A DNA stretch of 49,867 nt from Persephonella sp. (GTDB taxonomy: Bacteria > Aquificota > Aquificia > Aquificales > Hydrogenothermaceae): positions 1 to 49,867 of the forward strand of contig NZ_WFPS01000065.1 in NCBI RefSeq assembly GCF_015487465.1, in the 5' to 3' direction. Below, piece after piece: positions 34,804 to 46,491 of the stretch. How positions within the stretch are numbered: position 1 is the stretch's first letter; each line of letters starts with the position of its first letter. Below the pieces are notes generated by a model. It saw nothing but the letters and a program-made list of their open reading frames with translations. It searched no databases and was not told the origin of the DNA. Made by a program: the position numbers and the translations under genes.

Positions 34804-35749
34804 TCCCAAATCTCCTGTAAGCTAATCCAAAAGGTATGTTGTATATACTTAAAGGCACATTGCTCTCAAAATCTATATTTAACGCTTTAACAGGATCAAG
34901 CTCTACCAGATTAAACCTTGTGCTAAATTTAAGTTGCATATATGCCTGTATTTCTGGATATTTTGCAAAGAACCCTGATGTGTAAATAATTTTTGGTTCG
35001 TTAATGGTAAGGAAGAAGTAGTTTATCTCATTTATAAGCCTGTCTATCGCCTTTTCTTTATCGTCAGGATCAAGCTCCTCATATTTCTTTGAATCAAAGT
35101 TAAGGGACTGGACTGTTATGTTTTCATGGAAAAATATAAGGTATGAGTCGTTTATATCTAAATGTATGATACATATGTTGCTCTCTTCTCTCAGCTCTGG
35201 ATTGTTGTTCTTTTCAGCCTCTGCAAGATTTATAAGAGCTATCCCTTCAGAATCAATAATGTCAGGTTCTATACCGGCATACTTCATTATCTCCCTTATG
35301 TTTTCAATATCATCAATCTTTGATATAACAACGACTATATTCATACTGTCGTCGGTTTCCCCTATTATGTCGTAATCGTAAACTGTGGTTCCTTTAAGGC
35401 TTTTTATGTCTTCTCTTATATTCCACTCAACAGCTTCTTCTATCTCTTTTGGGGTCATCTTTGGAACTTTCAAGGTTTTAAAAAGGGTAGATGCAGTTGG
35501 AATGCTGACAACTGCGTTTTTTATGTTTATATCCCTTTTGTCTAACTCTTCCTTAAGTAGCATTCCTGCCTGTTCTTTATTATCAACAAGAGAAACCTCA
35601 AAGGGCATCAAAGGGATTGTGAACTTACCCCCTTCCTTATCAAGAACTGCTACTCTGGCAAAACCTCTATCTAACTGAATTCCAAGGCTTAATTTCTCCC
35701 TCTGGAGAACTCCTGATATCGGCTCTTTGATTTTTTGTAGTATGTTCAT
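34796..35749 (-). CDS. pilM: Type IV pilus assembly ATPase-fold protein PilM
   Basis: A 317-residue actin-like cytoplasmic protein. LGIQLDRGFARVAVLD is the first phosphate-binding strand, VVSIPTASTLFKTLKVPKM and VEWNIREDI are typical of PilM, and the C terminus keeps VELDPVKAL and the FGLAYRR helix. It is first of the leftward pil block. The platform PilC and motor PilB/T genes are not in the window. Confidence 0.9.
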   Translation of the reverse strand: MNILQKIKEPISGVLQREKLSLGIQLDRGFARVAVLDKEGGKFTIPLMPFEVSLVDNKEQAGMLLKEELDKRDINIKNAVVSIPTASTLFKTLKVPKMTPKEIEEAVEWNIREDIKSLKGTTVYDYDIIGETDDSMNIVVVISKIDDIENIREIMKYAGIEPDIIDSEGIALINLAEAEKNNNPELREESNICIIHLDINDSYLIFFHENITVQSLNFDSKKYEELDPDDKEKAIDRLINEINYFFLTINEPKIIYTSGFFAKYPEIQAYMQLKFSTRFNLVELDPVKALNIDFESNVPLSIYNIPFGLAYRRFGND

Positions 35750-35791
35750 TTTTATATAACTCCCCTCGGTATTAGAGAGACAGATCCTTTT

Positions 35792-35807
35792 ATGTATTAA
35801 TATACAT
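35792..35807. promoter_or_regulatory. Dyad upstream of the pil block
   Basis: ATGTAT (35792-35797) and ATACAT (35802-35807) are perfect inverted arms around taat. The dyad lies about 45 bases upstream of pilM, in the promoter region of the leftward operon. It could be a repressor or activator site; no function can be assigned. Confidence 0.35.
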
Positions 35808-35813
35808 TATCGG

Positions 35814-35840
35814 AAAAAAAAGGGAAGGCTTTACCTTCCC
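35814..35840 (-). terminator. Intrinsic terminator of ppsA
   Basis: Read leftward, GGGAAGG (35840-35834) pairs with CCTTCCC (35828-35822) around a five-base loop and is followed by eight T's (35821-35814). It lies 21 bases past the ppsA stop and closes the glyQ-glyS-ppsA group before the pil promoter. Confidence 0.92.
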
Positions 35841-35861
35841 ACCCATCAAATTTTTATCAGG

Positions 35862-38294
35862 CTACTGAAGTCCAAGTTTTTTCTCTATCTCTGCTATAGC
35901 TTTTGTTGTTTTCAAAACAGCATCTGGATTGATTGATATGGTATCAATTCCCTGCTCAACAAGAAACTGGGCAAAATCAGGATAATCTGAAGGTGCCTGT
36001 CCACATATACCTATTTTTCTTCCTTTTTGTTTAGCTGTTTTGATAACCTGAGCTATAAGTCTTTTTACAGCTTCATTTCTTTCATCGTATAGATGAGCAA
36101 CCAGCGATGAATCCCTATCAAGACCGAGAGTAAGCTGGGTAAGATCATTTGATCCTATTGAAAACCCATCAAAATGCTGGGCAAACTGGTCAGCAAGAAC
36201 GACGTTTGATGGAAGTTCACACATAACATAAACTTCCAGACCATTGTCTCCCCTTTTAAGCCCATACTCCTCCATAACTTTGAGAACCTTTTCTCCCTCT
36301 TCAGGTGTTCTGCAGAAGGGCACCATAACTTTAACATTTGTCAGCCCCATCTTATTTCTAACCCTAAGAATAGCTTTACACTCAAGACCGAAAGCTTCCT
36401 TAAACTCTTCAGAGTAATACCTTGATGCTCCTCTCCAGCCTATCATAGGGTTTTCTTCTATTGGTTCAAAATACTTACCACCTATCAGATTTGCATACTC
36501 ATTTGATTTAAAATCTGAAAACCTGACAATGACAGGTTTTGGATAAAATGCTGCAGCTATCCTTGCTATACCGTAAGACAGCTTTTTGATGTAATACTCT
36601 TCTTTATTGTCGTAACCAAAAGTCTTATCCTCTATAATCTCGGCAAGTTTAGGATCCTTTTGTTTGATCTCATCAAATCTTATCAGTGCAAGGGGGTGTA
36701 TCCCTATGTAGTTATTTATAATAAATTCTTCTCTTGCAAGTCCTACCCCCGCGTTTGGAAGGAAGGAAAAATCAAATGCTCCTTCAGGAGAAGCCACATT
36801 CATCATAATAGGGGTTTTTGTTTTCGGAAGCGTGTTTACATCAACCTCCTCAACTTCGTATTCTATCTGACCGTCATAAACATAACCAACATCTCCCTCA
36901 GCACATGAAACGGTAACAAGTTGACCATCTTTTAATACTTCTGTTGCATTACCTGTTCCAACAACAGCCGGAACACCAAGCTCTCTTGCAACAATAGCAG
37001 CGTGACATGTTCTCCCGCCCCTATTTGTTACAATGGCTGATGCCATCTTCATTATTGGTTCCCAGTCAGGGTCTGTCATATCTGTAACAAGAACATCTCC
37101 TGCTTTAAAATCTTTTGCATCTTCAAGTGAATACATAAGTTTTACATTTCCTGTAGCAACTTTGTCCCCTACAGCTATTCCCTGAACAAGAATTTTTTTA
37201 GATCTTACTTCATATGGCTCTGTGATTTTGTATGTTACTATTTTGGAATGATCCTTCCTTGAATGTATCGTTTCAGGTCTTGCCTGAACGATGAACAGTT
37301 CATTTATCTCACCGTCCTTAGCCCACTCAACATCCATAGGAGTCCATTTATCATATTTTTTTGAGTAGTATTCCTCTATCTTCATTATCCAGTCAGCAAG
37401 TTTAAGAACTTCCTCATCTGTAAGACAGAACTGTTTCTGCTTTTCTTCAGGAACAGAAACAATCTTAACCCTTTCATCTTCTGTAGTTCCATAAACCATC
37501 TTCTTATCTTTTTTACCTAATTTTTTCTCTATAATTGCTTCATACCCTTTCCTGAAGGTAGGTTTAAAAACAAGCCATTCGTCAGGGGTAACAGCCCCCT
37601 GCACAACCATCTCGCCAAGTCCGTAAGACCCGTTTATTAAAACAACATCTTTAAATCCACTCTCTGTATCAAGTGAAAAACCAACACCTGCAGAAGCAAG
37701 GTCAGATCTGACCATCTTCTGAACACCTACAGCAAGACCTATAGAAAAGTGATCAAAACCAAAAGATTCCCTGTAAGAAATAGCTCTATCTGTAAACAGA
37801 GAGGCAAAACAATTCCTTATAGCATTTAGGAGGGTTTCGTCCCCTTTTATGTTCAGGTATGTTTCCTGCTGTCCTGCAAATGATGCATCAGGCAAGTCTT
37901 CTGCTGTAGCTGATGACCTGACAGCAACATCAACCCTGTGTTTACCATACATCTCACTGAGCTGTGCATAAAAATCAAGTATCTGTTTTCTCAGATCTTC
38001 AGGAAACTGCCCTCCTTTGATCATCTCTCTTACTGTAAGACCTCTTTTCTGGAGGTCAAAAACATCATTTGGATTTAAGCCTTTCAGTGTTTCTTTTATT
38101 TTTTCTTTCAGATTATTAAAATCAATAAAGTATCTGTAAGCTTCGGCTGTCACAACATAACCCATAGGTATTTTAATTCCCATTGGAGAAAGCCCCTTAA
38201 TCATCTCCCCGAGAGATGCATTTTTCCCACCGACCAACTCAACATCTTCCATTCCAACTTCGTTGAGCCAGACAACAAGCTTTTTGTTGGACAT
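35862..38294 (-). CDS. ppsA: Phosphoenolpyruvate synthase
   Basis: An 810-residue enzyme making PEP from pyruvate, ATP and water. The N-terminal ATP-grasp part has GGKNASLGEMI and VRSSATAEDLPDASFAGQQE. The swivel domain has the phospho-histidine motif GGRTCHAAIVARELG. The C-terminal PEP barrel has VMCELPSNV, FDGFSIGSNDLTQLTLGLDRD and KIGICGQAPSD. In an autotroph using the reductive TCA cycle it feeds gluconeogenesis. GAGGA precedes the ATG, and the strong terminator follows. Confidence 0.96.
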   Translation of the reverse strand: MSNKKLVVWLNEVGMEDVELVGGKNASLGEMIKGLSPMGIKIPMGYVVTAEAYRYFIDFNNLKEKIKETLKGLNPNDVFDLQKRGLTVREMIKGGQFPEDLRKQILDFYAQLSEMYGKHRVDVAVRSSATAEDLPDASFAGQQETYLNIKGDETLLNAIRNCFASLFTDRAISYRESFGFDHFSIGLAVGVQKMVRSDLASAGVGFSLDTESGFKDVVLINGSYGLGEMVVQGAVTPDEWLVFKPTFRKGYEAIIEKKLGKKDKKMVYGTTEDERVKIVSVPEEKQKQFCLTDEEVLKLADWIMKIEEYYSKKYDKWTPMDVEWAKDGEINELFIVQARPETIHSRKDHSKIVTYKITEPYEVRSKKILVQGIAVGDKVATGNVKLMYSLEDAKDFKAGDVLVTDMTDPDWEPIMKMASAIVTNRGGRTCHAAIVARELGVPAVVGTGNATEVLKDGQLVTVSCAEGDVGYVYDGQIEYEVEEVDVNTLPKTKTPIMMNVASPEGAFDFSFLPNAGVGLAREEFIINNYIGIHPLALIRFDEIKQKDPKLAEIIEDKTFGYDNKEEYYIKKLSYGIARIAAAFYPKPVIVRFSDFKSNEYANLIGGKYFEPIEENPMIGWRGASRYYSEEFKEAFGLECKAILRVRNKMGLTNVKVMVPFCRTPEEGEKVLKVMEEYGLKRGDNGLEVYVMCELPSNVVLADQFAQHFDGFSIGSNDLTQLTLGLDRDSSLVAHLYDERNEAVKRLIAQVIKTAKQKGRKIGICGQAPSDYPDFAQFLVEQGIDTISINPDAVLKTTKAIAEIEKKLGLQ

Positions 38295-38322
38295 AATTTA
38301 TTCCTCCTGATTATCTTTTTTC

Positions 38323-40443
38323 TCAAGCTGTTGTTATTTTTGTAAAGTCTGCAATTTTCAAAAACATTCTGTTTATAATTTTCATCAAAGACAGCCTATT
38401 TTTCCTCAGTTTTTTATCTTCAACCATAACCATAACATTGTCAAAAAATTTGTCAATAAACGGCTTCAACTTAAGAAGTTCCCCAAGGGCTTCCTGATAT
38501 TTCTTTTCCTTTACATTTAGTTCAAAACTTTTTTCTATCTTTTTTAGTTCTTTATACAGATCTTTTTCCTCTTTTTCTTGTAAAAGAGACTCTGAGAATG
38601 TTTCTTCAAACTTCTCAGGTATAATTCTGCCGACCCTCTTGAAAACTATCATGATGTTCTCAAAATCAGGGTTTTCTTTTAGGTTCTGCAGGCTTTTTAT
38701 TTTCAAAAATGCCCTGTAAAGATTTGTTTCTTCTGTTGAAACAACAGCGTTTATTATATCTGAATCAAATCCTTTTTCCTTCAGGTAAGCTGTAAACCTT
38801 CCAATAATAAACTGAAGTATCTCAGGTATTATTTTGTCATCAAATATTACTTTCCAATTTTTTTCTATCTCGGCAAATTTCAGAATTTTTGTTTTTTTCT
38901 CCTGCTGTGAAATCTTGTCTAAAAGGGTTTTCAGATCTAAATCAATTCTTTTCTCAACTAATAATCTAACAATTCCTATAGCATTTCTTCTTATACCGAA
39001 TGGATCTGCCGTTGCTTTTGGCTTTTCACCTATTGATATAAATGAAATCACCGTATCAAGTTTATCAGCCAGTGCTAAAATCGTTCCAGTCTCTGTCTGG
39101 GGAAGCTGGTCTTCTGCTGATTTTGGAAGGTAATGTTCATATATGGCTTTTGCTACTTCTTCATTTTCACCCTGTTTTAATGCGTAATGCATTCCCATTA
39201 TTCCCTGAAGCTCATCAAACTCCTTGACCATTTCCGTAAGAAGATCACATTTTGAGAGCTTATTCGCCCTGAAAAGATATTCCTTTTTACCAAATCCTAC
39301 CGTTTCAGATATTAAAGATGCTATCTCTCCGTTCCTCTCTACCTTTTCAAGCATTGATCCAAGCTTATGGTGAAACTGTATACCTGAAAGTTTAGGATAA
39401 AAATCCTCAAGGTTGTGTTTCAGGTCCTCTTCATAGAAGAATAATGCATCTTCAAGCCTCGCCTTGAGCACCTTTTCATAACCAGCTTTTAGAACTTCTC
39501 TGTCAGAAACAGATATGTTAGAAAAAGCCAAGAATTTCGGGATAAGCTCTCCATTTTTTTCAAAATTAAAATATCTCTGGTGAACCTTACATACAGTTAT
39601 AATAACCTCTTTTGGTAGAACTAAGTACTCAGGTGAGAAATCCCCCAGAATACCAACTGGAAATTCTGTCAGGTTCGTTACCTCATTTAGAAGTTCTTCA
39701 TCAATTATAGGCTCTGCACCTAATGTTCTTCCAAATCCTTCAATTTGGGTTCTTATAGATTTCTCCCTCTCTTCATAGTTTGATATCACAAAACCTAACT
39801 TTGTTATTTCCTTGTAGACTGACGCTTTGTTAATACTTTTTCTTTCGCCTCTACCGACAGGCTGTGTCATAAATCTATGCAAATGGGTATATCTATCTGC
39901 ATTTACTCCCCCTATCTCAACAGGAATAACCTCATTATCAAGTAGAGAAACAACCCATCTTATCGGTCTTGAAAATCTGTAGCCTGTATCATTCCACCTC
40001 ATAGTTTTTGGAAATGGAATTTTTTTTATAAGCTGAGGAATGTTTTCCGTTATAAACTGTTTAACGGATCTTCCCTCAATAGATATCTCTGCACCTATAT
40101 ATTTTCCTTTCTCATTTTCAATTATCTGAAGATCTTCAACAGGTATGTTATTTTTGGAAGCAAAAGCGAGGGCTGCCTTTGTAAATTTTCCTTCGCTGTC
40201 AATTCCAACCTTTGCAGGAGGTCCTATCACAATTTTTTTTGTATTAGGCTCTTTTTCATTCAGATTTTTCAGCAAAAATCCTATTCTTCTGGGCGTTCCG
40301 AAAATTTCTATATTGTCAGGGGTCTGGTAGGCAAAAAAATTTTTAAAAAGAACAGGCAGTTCACCTTTAAAATAAGAAACAGCTGTATTTACAGCTTTTG
40401 AGGGAAGTTCCTCTGTTCCAATCTCAAGCAGGTAGTTTTTCAT
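38323..40443 (-). CDS. glyS: Glycyl-tRNA synthetase beta subunit
   Basis: A 706-residue tRNA-binding subunit of the bacterial alpha2-beta2 GlyRS. It begins [14 protein letters not shown] and has [26 protein letters not shown] and the HD-like central part [16 protein letters not shown] with YALKQGE. The C-terminal helical region ends in [15 protein letters not shown]. Its ATG overlaps the glyQ stop by four bases, giving equal subunit output. Confidence 0.95.
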   Translation of the reverse strand: MKNYLLEIGTEELPSKAVNTAVSYFKGELPVLFKNFFAYQTPDNIEIFGTPRRIGFLLKNLNEKEPNTKKIVIGPPAKVGIDSEGKFTKAALAFASKNNIPVEDLQIIENEKGKYIGAEISIEGRSVKQFITENIPQLIKKIPFPKTMRWNDTGYRFSRPIRWVVSLLDNEVIPVEIGGVNADRYTHLHRFMTQPVGRGERKSINKASVYKEITKLGFVISNYEEREKSIRTQIEGFGRTLGAEPIIDEELLNEVTNLTEFPVGILGDFSPEYLVLPKEVIITVCKVHQRYFNFEKNGELIPKFLAFSNISVSDREVLKAGYEKVLKARLEDALFFYEEDLKHNLEDFYPKLSGIQFHHKLGSMLEKVERNGEIASLISETVGFGKKEYLFRANKLSKCDLLTEMVKEFDELQGIMGMHYALKQGENEEVAKAIYEHYLPKSAEDQLPQTETGTILALADKLDTVISFISIGEKPKATADPFGIRRNAIGIVRLLVEKRIDLDLKTLLDKISQQEKKTKILKFAEIEKNWKVIFDDKIIPEILQFIIGRFTAYLKEKGFDSDIINAVVSTEETNLYRAFLKIKSLQNLKENPDFENIMIVFKRVGRIIPEKFEETFSESLLQEKEEKDLYKELKKIEKSFELNVKEKKYQEALGELLKLKPFIDKFFDNVMVMVEDKKLRKNRLSLMKIINRMFLKIADFTKITTA

Positions 40444-41348
40444 TTATTCTCCCTTACCTCTCTTTTTAATAAAGGAAATCCAAGCTCTTCCCTGTGTTTA
40501 ACAAACGCTTTTGCACATTCTTTTGAAAGGTTTCTAACTCTTGCGATAAACCTTGCCCTCTCATTTACAGATAATGCCCCCCGTGCATCAAGAAGGTTAA
40601 ATATATGGGAGCACTTAAGAGCATAATCGTAGGCAGGAATTGGAAGGTTGTTTTCCACAAGTTTGAAACCTTCCTTTTCATACATATCAAAAGTTTTCAA
40701 AAGCATATCAATATCTGCTATCTCAAAGTTGTAAATAGACCACTGCCTTTCTGATTCTCTGTATATATCACCGTATTTAAGCCCAGGTGCCCAGATAATA
40801 TCATAAACGCTGTCAACATTTTGCAGATACATGGCGATTCTTTCAAGCCCGTAGGTTATCTCAACACTTATTACAGGAAGATCAAGACTGCCCACCTGCT
40901 GAAAGTATGTAAACTGGGTTATCTCCATTCCGTCAAGCCATACTTCCCAGCCAAGACCCCATGCTCCAAGCGTGGGGCTTTCCCAGTCGTCCTCAACAAA
41001 TCTTACATCATGCTTAGTCAGATCTATTCCTAAAGCTGTCAAACTCTGCAGGTAAAGCTCCTGGGGATTTTCAGGTGCAGGCTTTAAAATAACCTGAAAC
41101 TGGTAGTAATGCTGAAGTCTGTTTGGATTCTCCCCGTATCTTCCATCTTTTGGTCTTCTTGAAGGCTCCACATAGCATACATTCCAGTCTTCAGGTCCCA
41201 GTGATCTTAAAAATGTTGCAGGGTTCATAGTCCCTGCACCAACTTCTATATCATAAGGCTGCCACAGTATACAGCCCTGATCAGTCCAAAATTTTTCCAG
41301 CGAATGGATAATATCCTGAAATGTTAAAATATTCTCCTCCTGTGTCAT
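40440..41348 (-). CDS. glyQ: Glycyl-tRNA synthetase alpha subunit
   Basis: A 302-residue catalytic subunit of Gly[40 protein letters not shown] is shortened here to its key parts: [15 protein letters not shown], then [21 protein letters not shown] (motif 2) and LERIAMYLQ (motif 3). Full length. GGAGGAG precedes the ATG. It is first of the glyQ-glyS group and divergent from PBP1A. Confidence 0.95.
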   Translation of the reverse strand: MTQEENILTFQDIIHSLEKFWTDQGCILWQPYDIEVGAGTMNPATFLRSLGPEDWNVCYVEPSRRPKDGRYGENPNRLQHYYQFQVILKPAPENPQELYLQSLTALGIDLTKHDVRFVEDDWESPTLGAWGLGWEVWLDGMEITQFTYFQQVGSLDLPVISVEITYGLERIAMYLQNVDSVYDIIWAPGLKYGDIYRESERQWSIYNFEIADIDMLLKTFDMYEKEGFKLVENNLPIPAYDYALKCSHIFNLLDARGALSVNERARFIARVRNLSKECAKAFVKHREELGFPLLKREVRENK

Positions 41349-41480
41349 TAAGTCCTCACACTAATTTTTAGCTTACCTAATTTTATCTTATTTTGTCGGG
41401 ATTTAACAATAAAAGTTAAAAATGTTTGAAATTTAAAGTAGAATTTATATTTTGATTAAAAAATTAAAAAGGTAGGTAAA

Positions 41481-43745
41481 TTGCTCAGATACTTAAAACT
41501 TATATTTCTTATATCTGTATTTCTCGGGCTTGTAGGTATAGCCTTATTTGTATTTATAAACACAAGGAACCTTCCAGATGTGAGAAATCTGGAACACTGG
41601 AAACCAAGTCAGGTTTCTCAGGTTTTTGCAGCAGACGGTTCATTATTAACGGAGTTTTATATACAAAGAAGGCAGTATGTAACTATTGATAAAATACCTG
41701 ATCATGTTAAAAATGCCTTTATCGCGATAGAGGACAGAACATTTTATGACAATCCTGGTATAGATTTCTGGGGAATCCTTAGAGCCGCTTTTATTAACCT
41801 TACGTCAGGTAGGATAGTAGCCGGAGGGAGCACTATATCACAACAGCTTATTAAAAATCTTTTCCTGACACCTGAAAGAAGTTTCAGAAGAAAGTTTAAG
41901 GAAATGATTTTAGCCATAAAGCTAAATCAGGTTTATCCAAAAGATAAAATCCTTGAGATGTATCTCAACCAGATATATCTTGGACACGGTGCATACGGTA
42001 TAGAGTCTGCATCTCAGGTCTACTTTGGAAAACATGTCTGGGAGCTTGATGTATGTGAAGCTGCTGTTCTTGCAGGGCTTCCAAAAGCACCAAGTAGATA
42101 CGATCCATATAAAAATCCTGAAGGGGCTATCCAGAGGAGAAATGCTGTTCTCCAAAGTATGGTTGAGGAGGGGTATATAGATATTTACACAGCCAAAGAG
42201 TGCTATGAGAAGCCTATAACACTTAGAGAAAAAGAAGAGGAAGATGTTAACATTCATGACTACTTCACCGAGATGGTTAGACTGTGGTTTGGTGAAAGAT
42301 ACGGGATAGATCAGCTTTACAAAGGCGGTTATAAGATATACACAACAGCAGATAAAAATCTGTTGAGGGATACCCATTACATAGTAAAAGATCATATAGA
42401 ACTTCTTCAGCAAGATGTTGGATTTCCAAAACTTACAGAGGAGGAGCTTAATAAACTTCTTGAAGAATACAGAAACCAGAAAATTAAAAAACTGCAGAAA
42501 AACCATGTATATATAGGTCTTGTGGAAAAGATCAGAGGAAAAAACATATATTTCAAAATTGGAGATATAGAAGGTAAGGTTAAATTCTTAGGCTCTTTAA
42601 AAAATGCAGAAAAAGGAATTCCCATCTACGTAAGGTACACAGGAGATAACAGTTTTGAGTTTGTTCCATATCTTGAGACAGCTGTAGTTTCAATAGACCC
42701 TAAAACAGGAGCGATAAGAGCCCTTTCCGGCGGTTATGATTTTGTAAAATCCAAATACAACAGGGCGGTTCAGGCAAAAAGGCAGCCGGGGTCTGCATTT
42801 AAGCCTATAGTTTATACAGCAGCAATAATGAAAGGATTTACCCAGATATCTGTTATAGAAGATGAACCTGTTGCCATATGGGATCCTGATAGATTTGAGG
42901 AATGGATACCAAGGAACTATGAAGGGGAATATCACGGAAAGGTAACATTAAGGGAAGCTCTAACAAGAAGTTTAAACGCAGCGTCTGTTAATCTGTTTCT
43001 TGAAGTAGGATACGAACCTGTTATTTCTCTGGCATATAAACTTGGGATAAAAACAAAAATACCTAAAGTTCCTTCTCTTGTTCTTGGGAGTATTGATGTG
43101 TCGCCTTTGGAACTTGCCTCCGTTTATTCAGCGTTTGCAAATGGCGGAGTGAGATGCAAACCTTACTTCATTGAGAAAGTTGAGGATCCTAACGGCAATG
43201 TTATTTACCAACACCAGCCTGAATGCCAACAGGTTATACCTGAAGATGTTAACTCCGTCATGGTTGATCTCTTAAAGGCTGTTATTAAAGAAGGAACAGG
43301 AAAAAAAGCAAAGATACTGGGGTTTCCTGTTGCAGGAAAAACAGGAACTACAAACGATTATACTGATGCGTGGTTCGCAGGCTTTTCAACAGAGCTTATA
43401 ACGGTTGTGTGGGTAGGATACGACTTTAAGAAAAAGATAGGGTGGAGAATGACAGGTGCAAAGGCAGCTCTCCCGATATGGATAGATCTTATGGCTACAG
43501 CCCACGCAGACAGGGAAATTGCAGATTTTGAGTTTTCCCCTGATACAGTTTACATCCCTATTGATCTTGAAACGAAAACTGTATCCGATGGCATATGTCC
43601 AAATGAGGATATACTATTTATAAAAGGAACAGAGCCTGAAATAGACTGCTCAGGAAACATTATTTTAAAACCACCATACCAGGAGAAAAAAGATGATTTT
43701 ATTTTTGATATAAACCAAGATCAGGGAGAAAATGATGGATTATAA
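41481..43745 (+). CDS. Penicillin-binding protein 1A (bifunctional)
   Basis: A 754-residue class A PBP that polymerises and cross-links peptidoglycan. One N-terminal membrane anchor (about 5-27) is followed by the GT51 glycosyltransferase ([49 protein letters not shown]). The transpeptidase has the active serine Ser438 in PGSAFK, the SLN motif in RSLNAAS, and [13 protein letters not shown]. An OB-like insert lies at about 330-390. The TTG start at 41481 follows AAAAGGTAGG. It overlaps trpB by 14 bases. Confidence 0.93.
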   Translation: MLRYLKLIFLISVFLGLVGIALFVFINTRNLPDVRNLEHWKPSQVSQVFAADGSLLTEFYIQRRQYVTIDKIPDHVKNAFIAIEDRTFYDNPGIDFWGILRAAFINLTSGRIVAGGSTISQQLIKNLFLTPERSFRRKFKEMILAIKLNQVYPKDKILEMYLNQIYLGHGAYGIESASQVYFGKHVWELDVCEAAVLAGLPKAPSRYDPYKNPEGAIQRRNAVLQSMVEEGYIDIYTAKECYEKPITLREKEEEDVNIHDYFTEMVRLWFGERYGIDQLYKGGYKIYTTADKNLLRDTHYIVKDHIELLQQDVGFPKLTEEELNKLLEEYRNQKIKKLQKNHVYIGLVEKIRGKNIYFKIGDIEGKVKFLGSLKNAEKGIPIYVRYTGDNSFEFVPYLETAVVSIDPKTGAIRALSGGYDFVKSKYNRAVQAKRQPGSAFKPIVYTAAIMKGFTQISVIEDEPVAIWDPDRFEEWIPRNYEGEYHGKVTLREALTRSLNAASVNLFLEVGYEPVISLAYKLGIKTKIPKVPSLVLGSIDVSPLELASVYSAFANGGVRCKPYFIEKVEDPNGNVIYQHQPECQQVIPEDVNSVMVDLLKAVIKEGTGKKAKILGFPVAGKTGTTNDYTDAWFAGFSTELITVVWVGYDFKKKIGWRMTGAKAALPIWIDLMATAHADREIADFEFSPDTVYIPIDLETKTVSDGICPNEDILFIKGTEPEIDCSGNIILKPPYQEKKDDFIFDINQDQGENDGL

Positions 43746-44985
43746 ATTTCCAGATGAAAAAGGTTACTACGGCATATTCGGAGGAAAATTTCTACCTGAA
43801 ACGCTTATCCCAGCCCTTGAAGAACTTGAGGAGCAGTATGAAAAAATTAAGAATGACGGAGATTTTCAAAGGGAGCTAATTTACTACCTTCAGGAGTATG
43901 CAGGAAGACCAACTGTTCTTTACTACGCTCACAGACTTACTGAGGCTGTAGGTGGGGCAAAGATATACCTCAAAAGGGAGGATCTTCTCCATACAGGAGC
44001 ACACAAGATAAATAACACTCTTGGTCAGGTATTACTTACAAAAAAGCTTGGGAAAAGAAGAATAATAGCAGAGACGGGGGCAGGACAGCACGGCGTATCA
44101 ACAGCAACAGCAGCCTCACTTTTTGGTCTTGAATGTGTTGTTTACATGGGAGAGGAAGACGCAGAAAGGCAGGCTTTAAATGTTTTCAGAATGAGACTTC
44201 TTGGTGCAAAGGTTGAGATAGTTAAAGCAGGAAGTAGAACACTGAAAGATGCTGTTAATGAGGCTTTAAGAGACTGGGTAACCAATGTAAGGACAACACA
44301 TTATGTGATAGGATCAGCCCTTGGACCCCACCCCTTCCCTGTTATAGTAAGGGACTTTCAGTCTGTTATAGGAAGGGAAACAAAAGAGCAGATAGTTGAG
44401 ATAGAAGGAAGGCTTCCTGATGCTGTTGTTGCCTGTGTTGGTGGTGGAAGCAACGCTATAGGTATCTTTTACCCATTTATACAGGATGAGAGCGTCAGGC
44501 TTATAGGTGTTGAGGCAGCAGGGTACGGACTTGAAACAGGACAGCATGCAGCAAGTATAAACGGTGGGTCTGTTGGTGTTCTCCACGGAATGAAAAGTTA
44601 CTTCCTCCAGAATGAATGGGGACAGATAGAGCCAACCCATTCAATATCTGCAGGTCTTGATTATCCGGGAGTGGGACCTGAACATGCACATCTTAAAGAG
44701 ACAGGAAGGGCTGAATATATAACAGCAACAGACGAGGAAGCACTTGAGGGCTTTATGCTTCTTTCAAGAACAGAAGGAATAATACCTGCACTTGAAAGCT
44801 CACATGCCGTTATAAAAGGAGTAGAGATAGCAAAAGAGATAGGAAAGGGAGGTATAGTTGTTATAAACCTTTCAGGAAGAGGAGACAAAGACGTTCAGCA
44901 GGTAAAAAACTTCCTTGATACAAACCCAGATATTTACAAAAAACTTGAGGACAACCTGAAAAACAAATACAGGGGGAGGTTATGA
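43732..44985 (+). CDS. trpB: Tryptophan synthase beta subunit
   Basis: A 417-residue PLP enzyme condensing indole and serine. [19 protein letters not shown] opens it, Lys92 in HTGAHKINN binds PLP, and [10 protein letters not shown] binds the phosphate. The length and GAGQHG motif are those of TrpB1. Two ATGs (43732, 43735) lie within the PBP1A end after GGGAGAAA, so translation is coupled. trpA is not adjacent, so any TrpA partner is encoded elsewhere. Confidence 0.95.
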   Translation: MMDYKFPDEKGYYGIFGGKFLPETLIPALEELEEQYEKIKNDGDFQRELIYYLQEYAGRPTVLYYAHRLTEAVGGAKIYLKREDLLHTGAHKINNTLGQVLLTKKLGKRRIIAETGAGQHGVSTATAASLFGLECVVYMGEEDAERQALNVFRMRLLGAKVEIVKAGSRTLKDAVNEALRDWVTNVRTTHYVIGSALGPHPFPVIVRDFQSVIGRETKEQIVEIEGRLPDAVVACVGGGSNAIGIFYPFIQDESVRLIGVEAAGYGLETGQHAASINGGSVGVLHGMKSYFLQNEWGQIEPTHSISAGLDYPGVGPEHAHLKETGRAEYITATDEEALEGFMLLSRTEGIIPALESSHAVIKGVEIAKEIGKGGIVVINLSGRGDKDVQQVKNFLDTNPDIYKKLEDNLKNKYRGRL

Positions 44986-45359
44986 AAAGGTTTGTTTTTA
45001 TTTTTTCGATAGTTCTAACAGTTTTTCTTTACGGCTGTGAAGACAAGCCGTCTGACAGCCTTGTTCTAAAACAGCTTGAAGGTCTGAACCTGATAGGTGA
45101 GGTAAAAAATTACAAAAGGCTGAACGGATACAGAGACGGGAATTACTATGTTGTTGAGTTCCAGTACGATCTGTATATAGACAAAGATAAAATAAAGAAG
45201 TTAGATAAACGGACAAATAAAGATCTTTTCACAAACATGCAAGTTGGTCTTTTGCTTGTGGGAATTGTTATGAGATGCGGGGACAAAAACCCTTGCACCA
45301 TGAGGGAAAGGCTTAAATTTGTTAAAGGAGAAAAAGGCTGGAGTGTAGTTGAGGAATGA
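44982..45359 (+). CDS. Small lipoprotein, unknown function
   Basis: A 125-residue protein with a lipoprotein signal (lipobox LYGC, Cys19) and a soluble domain with strands around [23 protein letters not shown]. Two further cysteines, in [15 protein letters not shown], could form a disulfide. It overlaps trpB and rlmN by four bases each. I recognise no family. Confidence 0.8.
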   Translation: MKRFVFIFSIVLTVFLYGCEDKPSDSLVLKQLEGLNLIGEVKNYKRLNGYRDGNYYVVEFQYDLYIDKDKIKKLDKRTNKDLFTNMQVGLLLVGIVMRCGDKNPCTMRERLKFVKGEKGWSVVEE

Positions 45360-46426
45360 TAAACCTTAAAGATTTTAATTATCCTGAGCTTGAGAGATGG
45401 GTAAGAAAACAGGGCTGGAAAAAGTTCAGAGCAAAACAGTTATCAAAATGGATCTATACAAAGAAGGCAGGTTCGTATGACGAGATGACAGATCTTTCAA
45501 AGGATATAAGAAACTATCTTAAGGAAAATACTAAACTTAACGCCCTTGAGCTGATCACATACGAAAAATCGAAAGAAGATGGAAGCATAAAGCTTCTGTG
45601 GAGGCTTGAGGACAGCCATACAGTAGAAACCGTCTTTATCCCTGAAAGGGATCACTATACTCTGTGTGTATCTACACAGGTAGGGTGTGCTGTTGGCTGC
45701 ACATTCTGTTTCACAACAAAAGACGGACTTATAAGAAATCTGACAACTTCAGAGATCATTGATCAGTACATACAGACACAGAGATTTGTGGGCCTTGATA
45801 AAAGAATATCAAATGTTGTTTTCATGGGAATGGGAGAGCCTCTTGCAAACTACGACAATGTTAAAAAGGCAGTCCAGATTATGACAGATGAGAAAATGCT
45901 TGGTCTATCAAACAGAAAGATAACAATTTCATCAAGCGGAATAATACATCAGATAAAAAAAATGTATGAAGATCCGACATTTCCACAGGTAAGACTTGCC
46001 GTCTCCCTGAATGCTCCTGATCAGAAAATAAGGGAAAAGATAATGCCCATATCACAAACAAACAGGATTGAGGATCTTATGAAAACCCTTAACTCTCTTC
46101 CGATGAAAACAGGTTACAGAATAATGCTTGAGTATGTTCTGATAAAAGACATTAACGACAGGCCTGAAGATGCCCACAAACTTGCAAGGCTTATAGGAAA
46201 AAACAAAAAAAGATACAAAGTAAACCTTATACCTTTCAATCCCTTTCCCGGATCACCTTACCAAAGACCTGACGAAGAAAGGGTAAACATATTCCACAAA
46301 ATACTGTGGCAGTATAACATCGGAGCCTTTGTGAGATGGAGTAAAGGAAAAGATATATCAGCAGCCTGCGGTCAGCTGAGGAAAAAAGAGATTGCAAACA
46401 AAAGTATTCAGTTTATTAAATCTTAA
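45356..46426 (+). CDS. rlmN: Dual-specificity RNA methyltransferase RlmN
   Basis: A 356-residue radical SAM enzyme that methylates C2 of A2503 in 23S rRNA and A37 in some tRNAs. The cluster cysteines are Cys111, Cys115 and Cys118 in CAVGCTFC. FMGMGEPLANYDNV and SSSGIIHQI follow, and the mechanistic C-terminal cysteine is in SAACGQLRKK. RlmN usually reads CATGxxG after the cluster; here FTTKDG is a small variation. It overlaps the lipoprotein gene by four bases. Confidence 0.94.
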   Translation: MINLKDFNYPELERWVRKQGWKKFRAKQLSKWIYTKKAGSYDEMTDLSKDIRNYLKENTKLNALELITYEKSKEDGSIKLLWRLEDSHTVETVFIPERDHYTLCVSTQVGCAVGCTFCFTTKDGLIRNLTTSEIIDQYIQTQRFVGLDKRISNVVFMGMGEPLANYDNVKKAVQIMTDEKMLGLSNRKITISSSGIIHQIKKMYEDPTFPQVRLAVSLNAPDQKIREKIMPISQTNRIEDLMKTLNSLPMKTGYRIMLEYVLIKDINDRPEDAHKLARLIGKNKKRYKVNLIPFNPFPGSPYQRPDEERVNIFHKILWQYNIGAFVRWSKGKDISAACGQLRKKEIANKSIQFIKS

Positions 46427-46491
46427 AATGAAATAGATCATCTTTAATACTACCTGCCTGTGTTAATATTTTTCAAAAAACGGGGTAAAAA

